64,000 nt of DNA, from positions 102,508-166,507 of the forward strand of contig NZ_JAJIUJ010000120.1 in the NCBI RefSeq assembly GCF_020880415.1, given 5' to 3'. Each line of letters starts with the position of its first letter. The stretch's first letter is position 1. Of this stretch, positions 16,672 to 25,543 are shown piece by piece. The translations under genes were made by a program, and so were the position numbers. Source of the DNA: Xanthomonas euvesicatoria pv. euvesicatoria. Its GTDB lineage: Bacteria; Pseudomonadota; Gammaproteobacteria; Xanthomonadales; Xanthomonadaceae. The notes beneath the pieces are model-generated. The model saw nothing but the letters and a program-made list of their open reading frames with translations. It did no database searches and was not told the DNA's origin.

Positions 16672-17913
16672 ATGTCGCCGAAGAAAACCTCGTTTCCCAA
16701 GCAGGACATCCGCGTGCTGTTGCTGGAAGGCATCAGCCCGACCGCCGTGGACGTGTTCCGCGCCGCCGGCTACTCGCAGATCGAACTGCACGCCAAATCG
16801 CTGCCGGAAGACGAGTTGATCGCCCGCATCTCCGACGCGCATATCGTCGGTATCCGCTCGCGCACGCAGCTGAGCGCCGAGGTGCTGGCGCATGCCAAGC
16901 GCCTGATCGCAGTCGGCTGCTTCTGCATCGGTACCAACCAGGTGGACCTGGACGCGGCCGAGCTGGCCGGCATCCCGGTGTTCAACGCGCCCTACTCCAA
17001 TACCCGCAGCGTGGCCGAACTGGTCATCGCCGAAGCGATCCTGTTGCTGCGTGGCATTCCGCAGAAGAACGCGCAATGCCATCGCGGCGGCTGGTCCAAG
17101 TCGGCCGCCGGCAGCCACGAAACGCGCGGCAAGGTGCTGGGCATCGTCGGCTACGGGCATATCGGCACCCAGGTCGGCGTGCTGGCCGAAGCGTTGGGCA
17201 TGCAGGTGATCTTCCACGATATCGAAACCAAGTTGTCGTTGGGCAACGCACGCGCGGCCATCGACCTGGACGAGCTGCTGGCGCGCTCGGACGTGGTCAC
17301 CTTGCACGTGCCGGAAACCCCGTCGACCAAGGACATGATCGGCGCAGCCGAAATCGCCCGCATGAAGCCTGGCGCGCACCTGATCAACGCCTCGCGCGGC
17401 ACCGTCATCGACATCGACGCGCTGGATGCGGCGCTCACCTCCGGCCACATCGGCGGCGCGGCGGTGGATGTCTTTCCGATCGAGCCCAAGGGCAATGGCG
17501 ATGCGTTCGAATCGCCGCTCACCGCGCACGACAATGTGATCCTGACCCCGCACGTGGGCGGCAGCACGCTGGAGGCGCAGGACAACATCGGGATCGAGGT
17601 CGCCGCCAAACTGGTGCGCTATAGCGACAATGGCAGCACCTTGTCGGCAGTGAACTTTCCGGAGGTCACCCTGCCCGAGCACGCTGAAAGCCTGCGGTTG
17701 TTGCATATCCATCGCAATGTGCCGGGCGTGCTGTCGCAGATCAACGAATTGTTCTCGCGCCATAACGTCAACATCGACGGCCAGTTCCTGCGCACCGACC
17801 CCAAGGTGGGCTATGTGGTCATCGATGTCAGCGCCAGCGAGGAGCTTGCCGGCGTGCTGAAGGACGAGCTGGGACAGATCACCGGCACCTTGCGGACGCG
17901 GGTCCTGTATTGA
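16672..17913 (+). CDS. serA: D-3-phosphoglycerate dehydrogenase
   Basis: 413 residues from the ATG at 16672 (MSPKKTSFPKQDIRVLLLEG), the short E. coli-like form. The NAD domain has VGYGHIGTQVGVLAEALGM. Catalytic residues lie in NASRGTVIDIDAL (Arg), DVFPIEPKG (Glu) and LTPHVGGST (His). The C-terminal ACT domain, HRNVPGVLSQINELFSRHNV, is the serine-feedback site of the family. It commits 3-phosphoglycerate to serine. A divergent 207-base region separates it from the D-2-hydroxyacid dehydrogenase, suggesting shared control. Confidence 0.96.
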   Translation: MSPKKTSFPKQDIRVLLLEGISPTAVDVFRAAGYSQIELHAKSLPEDELIARISDAHIVGIRSRTQLSAEVLAHAKRLIAVGCFCIGTNQVDLDAAELAGIPVFNAPYSNTRSVAELVIAEAILLLRGIPQKNAQCHRGGWSKSAAGSHETRGKVLGIVGYGHIGTQVGVLAEALGMQVIFHDIETKLSLGNARAAIDLDELLARSDVVTLHVPETPSTKDMIGAAEIARMKPGAHLINASRGTVIDIDALDAALTSGHIGGAAVDVFPIEPKGNGDAFESPLTAHDNVILTPHVGGSTLEAQDNIGIEVAAKLVRYSDNGSTLSAVNFPEVTLPEHAESLRLLHIHRNVPGVLSQINELFSRHNVNIDGQFLRTDPKVGYVVIDVSASEELAGVLKDELGQITGTLRTRVLY

Positions 17914-17920
17914 GCGGGAT

Positions 17921-18065
17921 TTGGGAATCGGGATTCGGCATTGGTAACAGCGGTTCGCCGCAGCCGGTGGGTTCATCGGTCCAACCACGCTGTGGGAGCA
18001 GACATGGCCCGCTGGGTGGATCGGCGCCGGCCCACTGCTTCTGCCAATCCCGAATCCCGAATCAC
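17921..18065. repeat. intergenic GGGAATCGGGATTCGG inverted repeat
   Basis: The left arm TTGGGAATCGGGATTCGGCA (17921-17940) is roughly complementary to the right arm beginning CCAATCCCGAATCCCGAATC at 18044. The two arms flank about 100 bases between the convergent serA and Nudix genes. The right arm overlaps the Nudix stop codon. It belongs to the same dispersed family as 11583-11682 and may serve as a terminator or mRNA-stabilising hairpin. Confidence 0.6.
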
Positions 18066-18613
18066 CACTCCCGGCTCTCCAGCCACTTTTCCGCCATCCG
18101 CCGCAGCGATGGATCGAGCTCGGGATCGGCAAGCAGCTCGGCGATCGGGCGCCAGGCCAGCGCCAGCGATTCTTCGCTGACCTTGAACGCCTCGTGCGCA
18201 CCGGCCAGCACCACGTAACGCGCATCGAAGTGCCAATGCCCGGCCACGTCGCCGCGCGCCGGAATCCAGTGACGGTCCAGATCGAACAACTCTCCGTCGG
18301 CCAGCCGCAAGCCGACGAGTCCGGATTCCTCCTCCGCTTCACGTAATGCCACCTGCGCCAGATCGCGGTCGCCATCGGCGTGCCCGCCCAGCTGCAGCCA
18401 ACGCTGCAGCTTGCGGTGATGGGTCAGCAAGGTGCGTGTGCCGTCGGCGCTAACCACCCACGCCGAGCCAGTGAAATGACCTTCGACACGCTCGCGCACG
18501 AACGGATCGGTGGCATCGTCCAGCAATTGCACGAACTGCTCGGCCAGCGCGGCCTCCTCCGGCCAACGCAGGCGGTACGCCGCCAATTGCTGCTGCAGGG
18601 TTGCAACCACCAT
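18062..18613 (-). CDS. Nudix hydrolase
   Basis: The ATG at 18613 gives 183 residues, MVVATLQQQLAAYRLRWPEE. In-frame ATGs at 18661 and 18652 would add 12-16 residues of unconserved look. The Nudix box GGHADGDRDLAQVALREAEEESGL follows the GX5EX7REXXEEXG pattern in full, with the catalytic Glu residues in REAEEE. The preceding TLLTHHRKLQRWLQLGGH is typical of Nudix enzymes acting on nucleoside diphosphate derivatives, but the substrate is not deducible. It is convergent with serA. Confidence 0.87.
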   Translation of the reverse strand: MVVATLQQQLAAYRLRWPEEAALAEQFVQLLDDATDPFVRERVEGHFTGSAWVVSADGTRTLLTHHRKLQRWLQLGGHADGDRDLAQVALREAEEESGLVGLRLADGELFDLDRHWIPARGDVAGHWHFDARYVVLAGAHEAFKVSEESLALAWRPIAELLADPELDPSLRRMAEKWLESREW

Positions 18614-18795
18614 CTGTCGTTCTCGGTCGCCCGGTGCGGGCCAGGCGGCCATTATCGCCATTCATGCTGCGTACGCGCTTGTCGTGAGCGTGTAGCTTTG
18701 GCAAGGTAGGCCGCTTGCCTGTCCCACCGGGATGCGGCGCACCAATTCGTCCGGGCGCCCGCGCCTTCAAGCTTTGCCACTTAGGGATGTACCGA

Positions 18796-20268
18796 ATGCT
18801 GAAGTCTCTGTTGAGGGTCAAATCGATCGAGCCCGCTGGCCACGTCGATGCAGGCGAACCGGTCGAAGGCAGCCTGCAAGGCGAAGCGACGCTGCAACGG
18901 ACCCTCACAGCCAAGCACCTGATCATGCTCGGTATCGGCGCGGTGATCGGCGCCGGCATCTTCGTGCTGACCGGCCAGGCCGCGGCCAATCACGCCGGCC
19001 CGGCGGTGATGCTGTCGTTCGTGTTCGCCGGTATCGCCTGCGCCTTCGCCGGCCTGTGCTACGCCGAATTCGCCGCGATGATGCCGGTCTCCGGCAGCGC
19101 CTATTCGTATTCATACGCCACGCTCGGCGAAGGCATCGCCTGGTTCATCGGCTGGTGTCTGGTGCTGGAATACCTGTTCGCCGGGTCCAGCGTTGCCGTC
19201 GGCTGGTCTGCCTACCTGATCAGCTTCATCACCGGCACCCTGGGGTTGCCGTTCCCCGCAGAGTTGGCGGGTGCGCCGCTGGCCTGGGACGGCCACGGCT
19301 TTGTCAGCTCCGGGAATCTGGTCAACCTGCCGGCCGTGCTGATCGTCGCGGCGGTGAGCATCCTGTGCTACGTCGGCGTCACCCAGTCGGCGTTCGCCAA
19401 CGCGATCGTGGTGGCGATCAAGGTCGTGGTGATCTGCCTGTTCGTGGGCTTTGGCATTTCCTATATCGACCCGGCGAACTGGCACCCCTTCATCCCGGAA
19501 AACACCGGCCCTGGCCAGTTCGGCTGGGACGGGGTGTTTCGCGCCGCGTCCATCGTGTTCTTCTCCTACATCGGCTTCGACGCGGTTTCCACCTCGGCCG
19601 GCGAAACCAAGGATCCGCAGAAGAACATGCCGATCGGCATCCTGGTGTCGTTGGCCATCTGCACCGTCATCTACATCATCGTCTGCGCGGTGCTGACCGG
19701 CCTGCTGCCCTATACCCAGCTCGGCACCGCCAAGCCGGTGGCCACCGCGCTGGAAGCCCACCCGCAACTGACCTGGCTCAAGACCGCGGTGGAAATCGGT
19801 GCCATTGCCGGCTTGTCGTCGGTGGTGCTGGTGATGCTGATGGCGCAGCCGCGCATCTTCTACACCATGGCCAAGGATGGGCTGATGCCCAAGCTGTTCG
19901 GCAAGGTGCACCCGAAATTCCGCACGCCTTACGTCGGCACGCTGTTCGTGGGCGTGGTCGCCGCGCTGCTGGCCGGGGTGATCCCGTTGAACGTGCTGGG
20001 CGAACTCGTCTCGATGGGTACCCTGCTCGCCTTCGCCACGGTCTGCGCCGGCGTGCTGGTGCTGCGCTTCACCAAGCCCGACCTGCCGCGCCCGTTCCGG
20101 GTGCCGCTGGCGATGGTGATCTGCCCCCTGGGCGCGTTGGCCTGTCTGTTCCTGTTCTTCCAGGCCTTCCAGGAACACTGGAAGGTGTTCGTGGGCTGGA
20201 CCGTGATTGGCCTGGCGATCTACTTCGGCTACGGCATCCACCACAGTCGCCTCGCGAAACGGGCCTAA
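18796..20268 (+). CDS. APC-family amino acid permease (first of two)
   Basis: 490 residues from the ATG at 18796, chosen because an AGGGA Shine-Dalgarno lies eight bases upstream; another ATG at 18787 is too close to that site. About 12 membrane helices are predicted. The first has the unwound GIGAVIGAGIFVLTGQAAA sequence typical of APC transporters, followed by YAEFAAMMPVSGSAYSYSYA. FFSYIGFDAVSTSAGETKDP is characteristic of the cationic/general CAT-like branch. It imports amino acids across the inner membrane; the substrate is not clear. A terminator and a close paralogue follow. Confidence 0.9.
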   Translation: MLKSLLRVKSIEPAGHVDAGEPVEGSLQGEATLQRTLTAKHLIMLGIGAVIGAGIFVLTGQAAANHAGPAVMLSFVFAGIACAFAGLCYAEFAAMMPVSGSAYSYSYATLGEGIAWFIGWCLVLEYLFAGSSVAVGWSAYLISFITGTLGLPFPAELAGAPLAWDGHGFVSSGNLVNLPAVLIVAAVSILCYVGVTQSAFANAIVVAIKVVVICLFVGFGISYIDPANWHPFIPENTGPGQFGWDGVFRAASIVFFSYIGFDAVSTSAGETKDPQKNMPIGILVSLAICTVIYIIVCAVLTGLLPYTQLGTAKPVATALEAHPQLTWLKTAVEIGAIAGLSSVVLVMLMAQPRIFYTMAKDGLMPKLFGKVHPKFRTPYVGTLFVGVVAALLAGVIPLNVLGELVSMGTLLAFATVCAGVLVLRFTKPDLPRPFRVPLAMVICPLGALACLFLFFQAFQEHWKVFVGWTVIGLAIYFGYGIHHSRLAKRA

Positions 20269-20277
20269 GCTTCTCTC

Positions 20278-20302
20278 AAGACCGGCGCGCGACGCCGGTC
20301 TT
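20278..20302 (+). terminator. rho-independent terminator after first permease
   Basis: AAGACCGGCG and CGCCGGTCTT form a perfect 10-base stem around a 5-base loop, followed by CTTGTT. It lies 10 bases after the permease stop, so the two permease genes may be transcribed separately or with partial read-through. Confidence 0.75.
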
Positions 20303-20344
20303 CTTGTTCAATGACCGCGCGTAGCGCCAAGCCGGAACCGCTTC

Positions 20345-21775
20345 ATGTTCAAACAACTTTGGGCCACCAAACACCCGCACGCCAGCCATGAGGCGGCCGA
20401 CGGGCTGGGCCTGCAACGCGCGCTTGGCCCCTGGGGGCTGACCGCCCTGGGAATCGGCGCGGTGATCGGCGGCGGCATCTTCGTCATCACCGGCCAGGCG
20501 GCGGCCGACCATGCCGGCCCGGCGATCATGCTCTCGTTCGTGCTCGCAGCGGTGTGCTGTGCGTTCTGTGCGATGGCCTACGCCGAATTCGCTGCGATGG
20601 TGCCGGTCTCCGGCAGCGCCTACACCTACACCTACGCCACCTTCGGCGAGCTGGCCGCGTGGCTCATCGGCTGGATGCTGGTGCTGGAATACGGCGTGTC
20701 TGCCTCGGCAGTGGCGGTCAGCTGGACCGGCTACTTCTTGAGCCTGCTCGAGCATTTCGACATCCACCTGCCGGCCGCATTCGTCAGCGCGCCGCTGGAC
20801 GGCAAATTGCAACCCACCGGGGCGATCGCCAACCTGCCGGCGGCCGGGATCGTGCTGCTGCTGACATGGCTGTGCTATGTCGGCATCCGCAAGTCGTCGG
20901 CAATGAACATGGCCATGGTGATCCTCAAGACGGGCTTGATCCTGCTGGTGATCGCGGTAGGCTGGAAATACGTGGACACCTCCAACTGGCACCCGTTCAT
21001 CCCGGCCAACGAAGGCCCGGGCAAGTACGGCATGGAAGGCGTGCTGCGCGGCGCAGCGATGGTGTTCTTCGCCTATATCGGCTTCGAAGCGGTGTCGGTG
21101 GCGGCGCAGGAATCGCATCGCCCGCAACGCGACCTGCCGATCGGCATGATCCTGTCGCTGGTGATCTGCACCGTGCTCTACATCGCGATGGCGGCGGTCA
21201 TGACCGGCTTGGTGCCGTACACCCTGCTCGGCACCGACGAGCCGGTGGTGACCGCGGTGGCGGCGCATTCGCAGCTGGCCTGGTTGCGCGTGGTCGTGGA
21301 AGTGGGCGCGTTGATCGGGCTGTCGTCGGTGGTGCTGGTGATGATCATCGGGCAGCCGCGCATCTTCATGATCATTGCGCGCGATGGCCTGCTGCCCTCG
21401 ATCTTCACCCGCATCCACCCCAAGTACCGCACCCCGCATGTCAATACCGTCATCACCGGTGTCGGCATCGCACTGCTGGCAGCGGTGTTCCCGCTGGATG
21501 TGCTGGGCGAACTGACGTCGATGGGCACGCTGATCGCCTTCGCGGCGGTCTGCGCCGGCGTGCTGATCCTGCGTCGCACGCACCCGGAACTGCCGCGTCC
21601 GTTCCGCATGCCGGCCGCCTGGCTGATCTGCAGCGCCGGCGTGTTGAGCTGCCTTGCGCTGCTATCGGCGATGACGCTGCACAACTGGATGCTGATGGGC
21701 CTGTGGACGCTGGTCGGGCTGGTGATCTACTTCGGCTATGGGTATCGCCACAGCCGTCTGCGCGACGGCCGCTGA
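20345..21775 (+). CDS. APC-family amino acid permease (second of two)
   Basis: 476 residues, about 12 membrane helices, clearly a paralogue of the gene just upstream: GIGAVIGGGIFVITGQAAAD, YAEFAAMVPVSGSAYTYTYA and FFAYIGFEAVSVAAQESHRP match the corresponding parts. The differences lie mainly in the loops, so the substrate ranges probably differ. The pair arose by tandem duplication. It starts 43 bases after the terminator. mtnB follows 90 bases later, but there is no evidence that they share function. Confidence 0.9.
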   Translation: MFKQLWATKHPHASHEAADGLGLQRALGPWGLTALGIGAVIGGGIFVITGQAAADHAGPAIMLSFVLAAVCCAFCAMAYAEFAAMVPVSGSAYTYTYATFGELAAWLIGWMLVLEYGVSASAVAVSWTGYFLSLLEHFDIHLPAAFVSAPLDGKLQPTGAIANLPAAGIVLLLTWLCYVGIRKSSAMNMAMVILKTGLILLVIAVGWKYVDTSNWHPFIPANEGPGKYGMEGVLRGAAMVFFAYIGFEAVSVAAQESHRPQRDLPIGMILSLVICTVLYIAMAAVMTGLVPYTLLGTDEPVVTAVAAHSQLAWLRVVVEVGALIGLSSVVLVMIIGQPRIFMIIARDGLLPSIFTRIHPKYRTPHVNTVITGVGIALLAAVFPLDVLGELTSMGTLIAFAAVCAGVLILRRTHPELPRPFRMPAAWLICSAGVLSCLALLSAMTLHNWMLMGLWTLVGLVIYFGYGYRHSRLRDGR

Positions 21776-21864
21776 GCCCACGCATGATCGGGCGTCTGGC
21801 GCGGCAGGACGATGCCTGCTGCGCTGCACCTGCCCATGCACCGGGGGCGCAGTAGAATAGGTCC

Positions 21865-22518
21865 ATGAATGCGACCACTGCCCCCCTGCCCTACAGCACC
21901 ACGCGTCTGCACGAGCTGGCGCACCTGCTGATCGCCAATATCCGCGAGCTGGCCCATGCCGGCTGGACGCCTGCGACCAGCAGCAATTTCTCCCACCGTC
22001 TGGACGAACAGCACGCGGCCATCACCGTCTCCGGCCGCGACAAGGGTCGCCTGGTCGAAGAAAACATCATGGTGGTGGACTTCGATGGCCTGGCCGTCGG
22101 CCGCCCGTTGCGCCCGTCTGCCGAAACCCTGCTGCACACCCAGCTGTATCGCCGGTTTCCGGAGATCGGTTGCGTGCTGCATACGCACTCGCCGGTGCAG
22201 ACGATTGCCTCCCGCCTGTATGCAGGCAGCGGTGTGATTCGGCTCGAAGGCTACGAATTGCTCAAGGCCTTCGATGGCAACACCACCCACGAAACCGCAG
22301 TGGAAGTGCCGGTGTTCGCCAATACCCAGGACATGCAGGTGCTGGCCGCGCAGGTCGATGCCTTGCTGGACAAACAGAGCATGTGGGGGTATCTCATCGA
22401 AGGACACGGCCTGTATGCCTGGGGCCGCAACATGGCCGAGGCACGTCGTCATCTGGAAGCGTTCGAATTCCTGCTGCATTGCGAACTCGAACTGCTGAAA
22501 CTGCGCGGCACGCGCTGA
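21865..22518 (+). CDS. mtnB: methylthioribulose-1-phosphate dehydratase
   Basis: 217 residues of the class II aldolase fold. Metal-binding His residues are seen in VLHTHSPVQT and later in LIEGHGLYAWG, and SGRDKGRLVEEN is the expected phosphate-binding stretch. It dehydrates methylthioribulose-1-phosphate to the diketo form in methionine salvage. The next two genes encode the following steps in an unusual order (dioxygenase before enolase-phosphatase), forming mtnB-mtnD-mtnC. Confidence 0.95.
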   Translation: MNATTAPLPYSTTRLHELAHLLIANIRELAHAGWTPATSSNFSHRLDEQHAAITVSGRDKGRLVEENIMVVDFDGLAVGRPLRPSAETLLHTQLYRRFPEIGCVLHTHSPVQTIASRLYAGSGVIRLEGYELLKAFDGNTTHETAVEVPVFANTQDMQVLAAQVDALLDKQSMWGYLIEGHGLYAWGRNMAEARRHLEAFEFLLHCELELLKLRGTR

Positions 22519-22553
22519 GTACTGTCCGTCCCCCATTCGTGAGCCAGACCGCC

Positions 22554-23120
22554 ATGAGCCGACTGCGTATCTTTGCCGACACCAATCCCGCCACTCCCGA
22601 GTTTGATAGCCGCGACGGCGATGCGATCGCCGCTCAGTTGCAGAAGATTGGCGTGACCTTCGAACGCTGGCATGCCAGCGCGCCGGTCGAACCGGGCGCC
22701 ACGCCCGAGCAGGTGATGGACGCCTACCGTGCCGATATCGATCGCATCAGCGCCGAGCGCGGCTTCAAGACCGTGGACGTGGTCAGCATCGCGCCGGACA
22801 ACCCCAAGCGCGAAGAAATGCGCGCCAAGTTTCTGGACGAGCACTTCCACAAGGAAGACGAGGTGCGGTTCTTCGTCGCCGGCTCAGGCCTGTTTACGCT
22901 GCACGTCGATGCCAAGGTTTATGAGATCGAATGCGTCAAGGACGACCTGATTGCCGTGCCTGACGGCACCCTGCACTGGTTCGACATGGGGCCGGAACCG
23001 CACTTTGTGGCGATCCGCTTCTTCACCGAGCCGGACGGCTGGGTCGGACATTTCACCGGCACCGAAATCGCCAAACAATTCCCCCGCTACGCCCCCGAGA
23101 AACCTCACAAGGCCAGCTGA
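22554..23120 (+). CDS. mtnD: acireductone dioxygenase
   Basis: 188 residues from the ATG at 22554 (MSRLRIFADTNPATPEFD). The cupin metal site HFHKEDEVRFFVAGSGLF shows the ARD pattern HxHxxxxE, with the fourth ligand His in GTLHWFDMG. It oxidises acireductone to the 2-oxo acid precursor of methionine (Fe form) or to an off-pathway product (Ni form). It lies 35 bases after mtnB and its stop is two bases before mtnC. Confidence 0.95.
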   Translation: MSRLRIFADTNPATPEFDSRDGDAIAAQLQKIGVTFERWHASAPVEPGATPEQVMDAYRADIDRISAERGFKTVDVVSIAPDNPKREEMRAKFLDEHFHKEDEVRFFVAGSGLFTLHVDAKVYEIECVKDDLIAVPDGTLHWFDMGPEPHFVAIRFFTEPDGWVGHFTGTEIAKQFPRYAPEKPHKAS

Positions 23121-23122
23121 CG

Positions 23123-23821
23123 ATGACACGACCGCAAGCGATCCTCACCGATATCGAAGGTACGACCAGCAGCATTTCGTTCGTCAAGGACGTCTTGTTC
23201 CCGTATGCGCGCCGCGCCATGCCGGCCTACGTGCGCGAACACGGCAATCATCCGCAGGTGCGCCATTGGCTCAACCAGGTGGCCGATGAAATCGGCGAGG
23301 ACGTGCCGGACGAGGTGCTGATCACCACGCTGCAGACCTGGATCGACGAGGACCGCAAGCACACCGCGCTCAAGGCCTTGCAGGGCCTGATCTGGGGCGA
23401 CGGCTACAAGACGGCCGACTTCACTGCACATATCTACGCCGATGCGGCGATCCAGTTGAAAGCCTGGCACGCAGCGGGCATTCCGCTGTATGTGTATTCG
23501 TCCGGCTCGGTGCCGGCGCAGAAACTGTTCTTCGCGCACAGCGACGCGGGCGACCTGAGCGGACTGATCACCGACTGGTTCGACACCGAAGTCGGCCCCA
23601 AGCGCGAAAGCGCCAGCTATCGCCGCATCGCCGAGCGCATTGGCGTGCCGGGACCGGAGATCCTGTTCCTGTCGGATGTGATCGAAGAGCTCGATGCCGC
23701 CAAGCGTGCCGGCATGCGCACCGCGCTACTGGACCGCCGGGAGGACTATCCCACGCCGCGTTCGGCCGACGATGTCGGCAGTCACCAGCGCGTGGAGAGT
23801 TTTAGCCAGTTGGTGCTGTAA
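23123..23821 (+). CDS. mtnC: enolase-phosphatase E1
   Basis: 232 residues of the HAD superfamily. The nucleophile loop reads ILTDIEGTTSSISFVKDV, with DIEGTT diagnostic for enolase-phosphatases. YSSGSVPAQKL provides motif II and FLSDVIEELDAAKRAG the last Asp motif. It carries out enolisation and dephosphorylation to acireductone, the substrate of mtnD. It starts two bases after mtnD. Confidence 0.95.
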   Translation: MTRPQAILTDIEGTTSSISFVKDVLFPYARRAMPAYVREHGNHPQVRHWLNQVADEIGEDVPDEVLITTLQTWIDEDRKHTALKALQGLIWGDGYKTADFTAHIYADAAIQLKAWHAAGIPLYVYSSGSVPAQKLFFAHSDAGDLSGLITDWFDTEVGPKRESASYRRIAERIGVPGPEILFLSDVIEELDAAKRAGMRTALLDRREDYPTPRSADDVGSHQRVESFSQLVL

Positions 23822-23835
23822 GCACGATCTGCAAG

Positions 23836-23869
23836 CCGATTGCGCTCGTTGCCGTTTGAGCGCAATCGG
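23836..23869 (+). terminator. hairpin after mtnC
   Basis: CCGATTGCGCTC and GAGCGCAATCGG form a perfect 12-base stem around a 10-base loop, 15 bases after mtnC. It has no strong T-run but is well placed to end the mtn transcript. Confidence 0.6.
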
Positions 23870-24005
23870 TGGTTGGCGCCGCGCAGGCCGCTGATATGCT
23901 CCGGCTGCGACGCGCCGCATGCAGCTATCTGACGGGATAATGGCCTGCACTGCGGGCACCGCGCTCGGCCACCCCACCCGTCTTTCCTGGACTTCTGCGC
24001 GCGCC

Positions 24006-25082
24006 ATGTCGCTGCCTTCCCCTTTCGCACCACATGCAGTATGGCGACGACTTTCCACGCTGATCGTCGTGGTGGCGTTGATGGCCGGCTGCCATCCGGA
24101 CGCTGGTGCTGCGCTGCAGGCCCAGCCTGCCGAGAGCCACGATGCAGGCGATCCGGTCGATCAGGCCGCTCTGGCGCACGCATTGAAAGCGTTGCAACCG
24201 CAGCGCCCCGGCGTCACCGATCTGTACGTAGTCGGTTTTGCCGGCGATGCCAGCGACGATGTCTTCCGCAACGAGACGCTCTACCTCAAACAGCTGTTCG
24301 AGCAACGCTTCGATGCGCGCGGGCGCGTGGTCACGCTGGTCAACAACCCGGACAATCTGGGCGAGCATCCATACGCTCCGCTGGCAACCTACGACAATCT
24401 CTACGACACGCTGGCCGCGATCGGCAAGCGCATGGATCGCAAGGAAGACGCGCTGTTGCTGTTCGTCACCACCCACGGTACCGAAGACCACAGCCTGTAC
24501 GTGCAGGTCGACGACAAGGAAGAGGATTTCATCAGCCCGCAGGATCTGCGCCAGGCGCTGGACGATGCCGGCATCGACAATCGCATCATCGTGCTGTCGG
24601 CCTGCTATTCGGGAGGTTTCATTCCCGCACTGCGTTCGCCGCAAACGCTGATCCTCACCGCTGCGCGTGCCGACCGGCCCTCGTTCGGCTGCGGCAATAC
24701 CTCCAACGCCACCTATTTCGGGCAGGCATGGTTGATCGATGCGATGAACCAGAGCGACGACCCGCTGGCCGCATTCGACATTGCCAAGGCCGCCATCACC
24801 GCACGCGAGAAGCAGGAAGGCGAGCTCCCCTCGTTGCCGCAGCAATCGCTGGGCAAGCGCATCGCGCCAGTGCTGGCGCGTTGGCGTGCGGGCGTGCATC
24901 TGGGGCCGGCGGTGGCGTATCCGTATCCGCCGGTGGAGATGGATGCCGCGTCGGACCAGGGCGTGGATTCAACCGACTCAGCGGACGCTGCGCCGGTGAG
25001 TGACGTGCCACGTTCGAATACCCCGGCAACCGCAAAGCCCTCAAGCACGCTCCCAGCTACACCTGCAGCATCCAATCGATAA
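24006..25082 (+). CDS. C13-family (legumain-like) peptidase lipoprotein
   Basis: The ATG at 24006 gives 358 residues with a lipoprotein signal (TLIVVVALMAGC, lipobox Cys near residue 29). The catalytic core resembles peptidase family C13: the His is in LLLFVTTHGTEDHSLYVQ and the Cys in IIVLSACYSGGFIPAL, the caspase-like H...C dyad. The C-terminal tail is Ser/Thr/Ala-rich and probably disordered. It is probably anchored to the outer or inner membrane on the periplasmic side. The substrate is unknown. A good terminator follows. Confidence 0.85.
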   Translation: MSLPSPFAPHAVWRRLSTLIVVVALMAGCHPDAGAALQAQPAESHDAGDPVDQAALAHALKALQPQRPGVTDLYVVGFAGDASDDVFRNETLYLKQLFEQRFDARGRVVTLVNNPDNLGEHPYAPLATYDNLYDTLAAIGKRMDRKEDALLLFVTTHGTEDHSLYVQVDDKEEDFISPQDLRQALDDAGIDNRIIVLSACYSGGFIPALRSPQTLILTAARADRPSFGCGNTSNATYFGQAWLIDAMNQSDDPLAAFDIAKAAITAREKQEGELPSLPQQSLGKRIAPVLARWRAGVHLGPAVAYPYPPVEMDAASDQGVDSTDSADAAPVSDVPRSNTPATAKPSSTLPATPAASNR

Positions 25083-25220
25083 CCCAGAGCGGGTGCTGAG
25101 ACTAATTCTCATTTCGTCAGCACCAACCGGGCCTCGCTACACTCGCCCGGCCAGCCAGCCAGCAACCGCCAGCCAGCACGATCTTCGCCAGCGCGCCAAC
25201 GCCTGCCAGCCCGGATCCCA

Positions 25221-25245
25221 AAACGCCTCCCTTGTGGAGGCGTTT
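25221..25245 (+). terminator. rho-independent terminator
   Basis: AAACGCCTCC and GGAGGCGTTT form a perfect 10-base stem with a CTTGT loop, followed by GTGTTT. It lies about 140 bases after the C13 peptidase gene, which it probably terminates. Confidence 0.75.
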
Positions 25246-25543
25246 GTGTTTGTGGCGATCAGGAGACTGCTGCGCAGCTGACACATGCTTCAACGTCGCG
25301 CTATCGCAGCCGCGCTTCTGTCCGTGCCGAGATCACGACGACATGGTTCCGTATCGTTGCTCAAGAGCCGCTACACAACGTCACCAGCAATCGCTTGGTG
25401 CGATCTAGATTTTCTTGGCGCGAGATACCCCAACCCCAGTATTGGGCGATGTCAGGCACTGTGTGCACCCTCATCCATCCCTTTGGGGCACCCTCTCCCG
25501 GTGCGAGAAGGGCGGCGTTGGACGACCGACATCGTTAACCGCC
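25246..25543. other. intergenic region between peptidase terminator and phosphoesterase
   Basis: About 300 bases with no convincing gene. Near 25489-25508 there is a CACCCTCTCCCGGTGCGAGA hairpin-like sequence resembling the REP-type motif at 12822-12842. It lies downstream of the minus-strand phosphoesterase gene and may act as its terminator. Confidence 0.4.

Noticed and set aside
16465..18375. A long upstream extension of the D-2-hydroxyacid dehydrogenase frame through serA
   Set aside because: It is antisense to serA and the conserved protein begins at the ATG at 16464.
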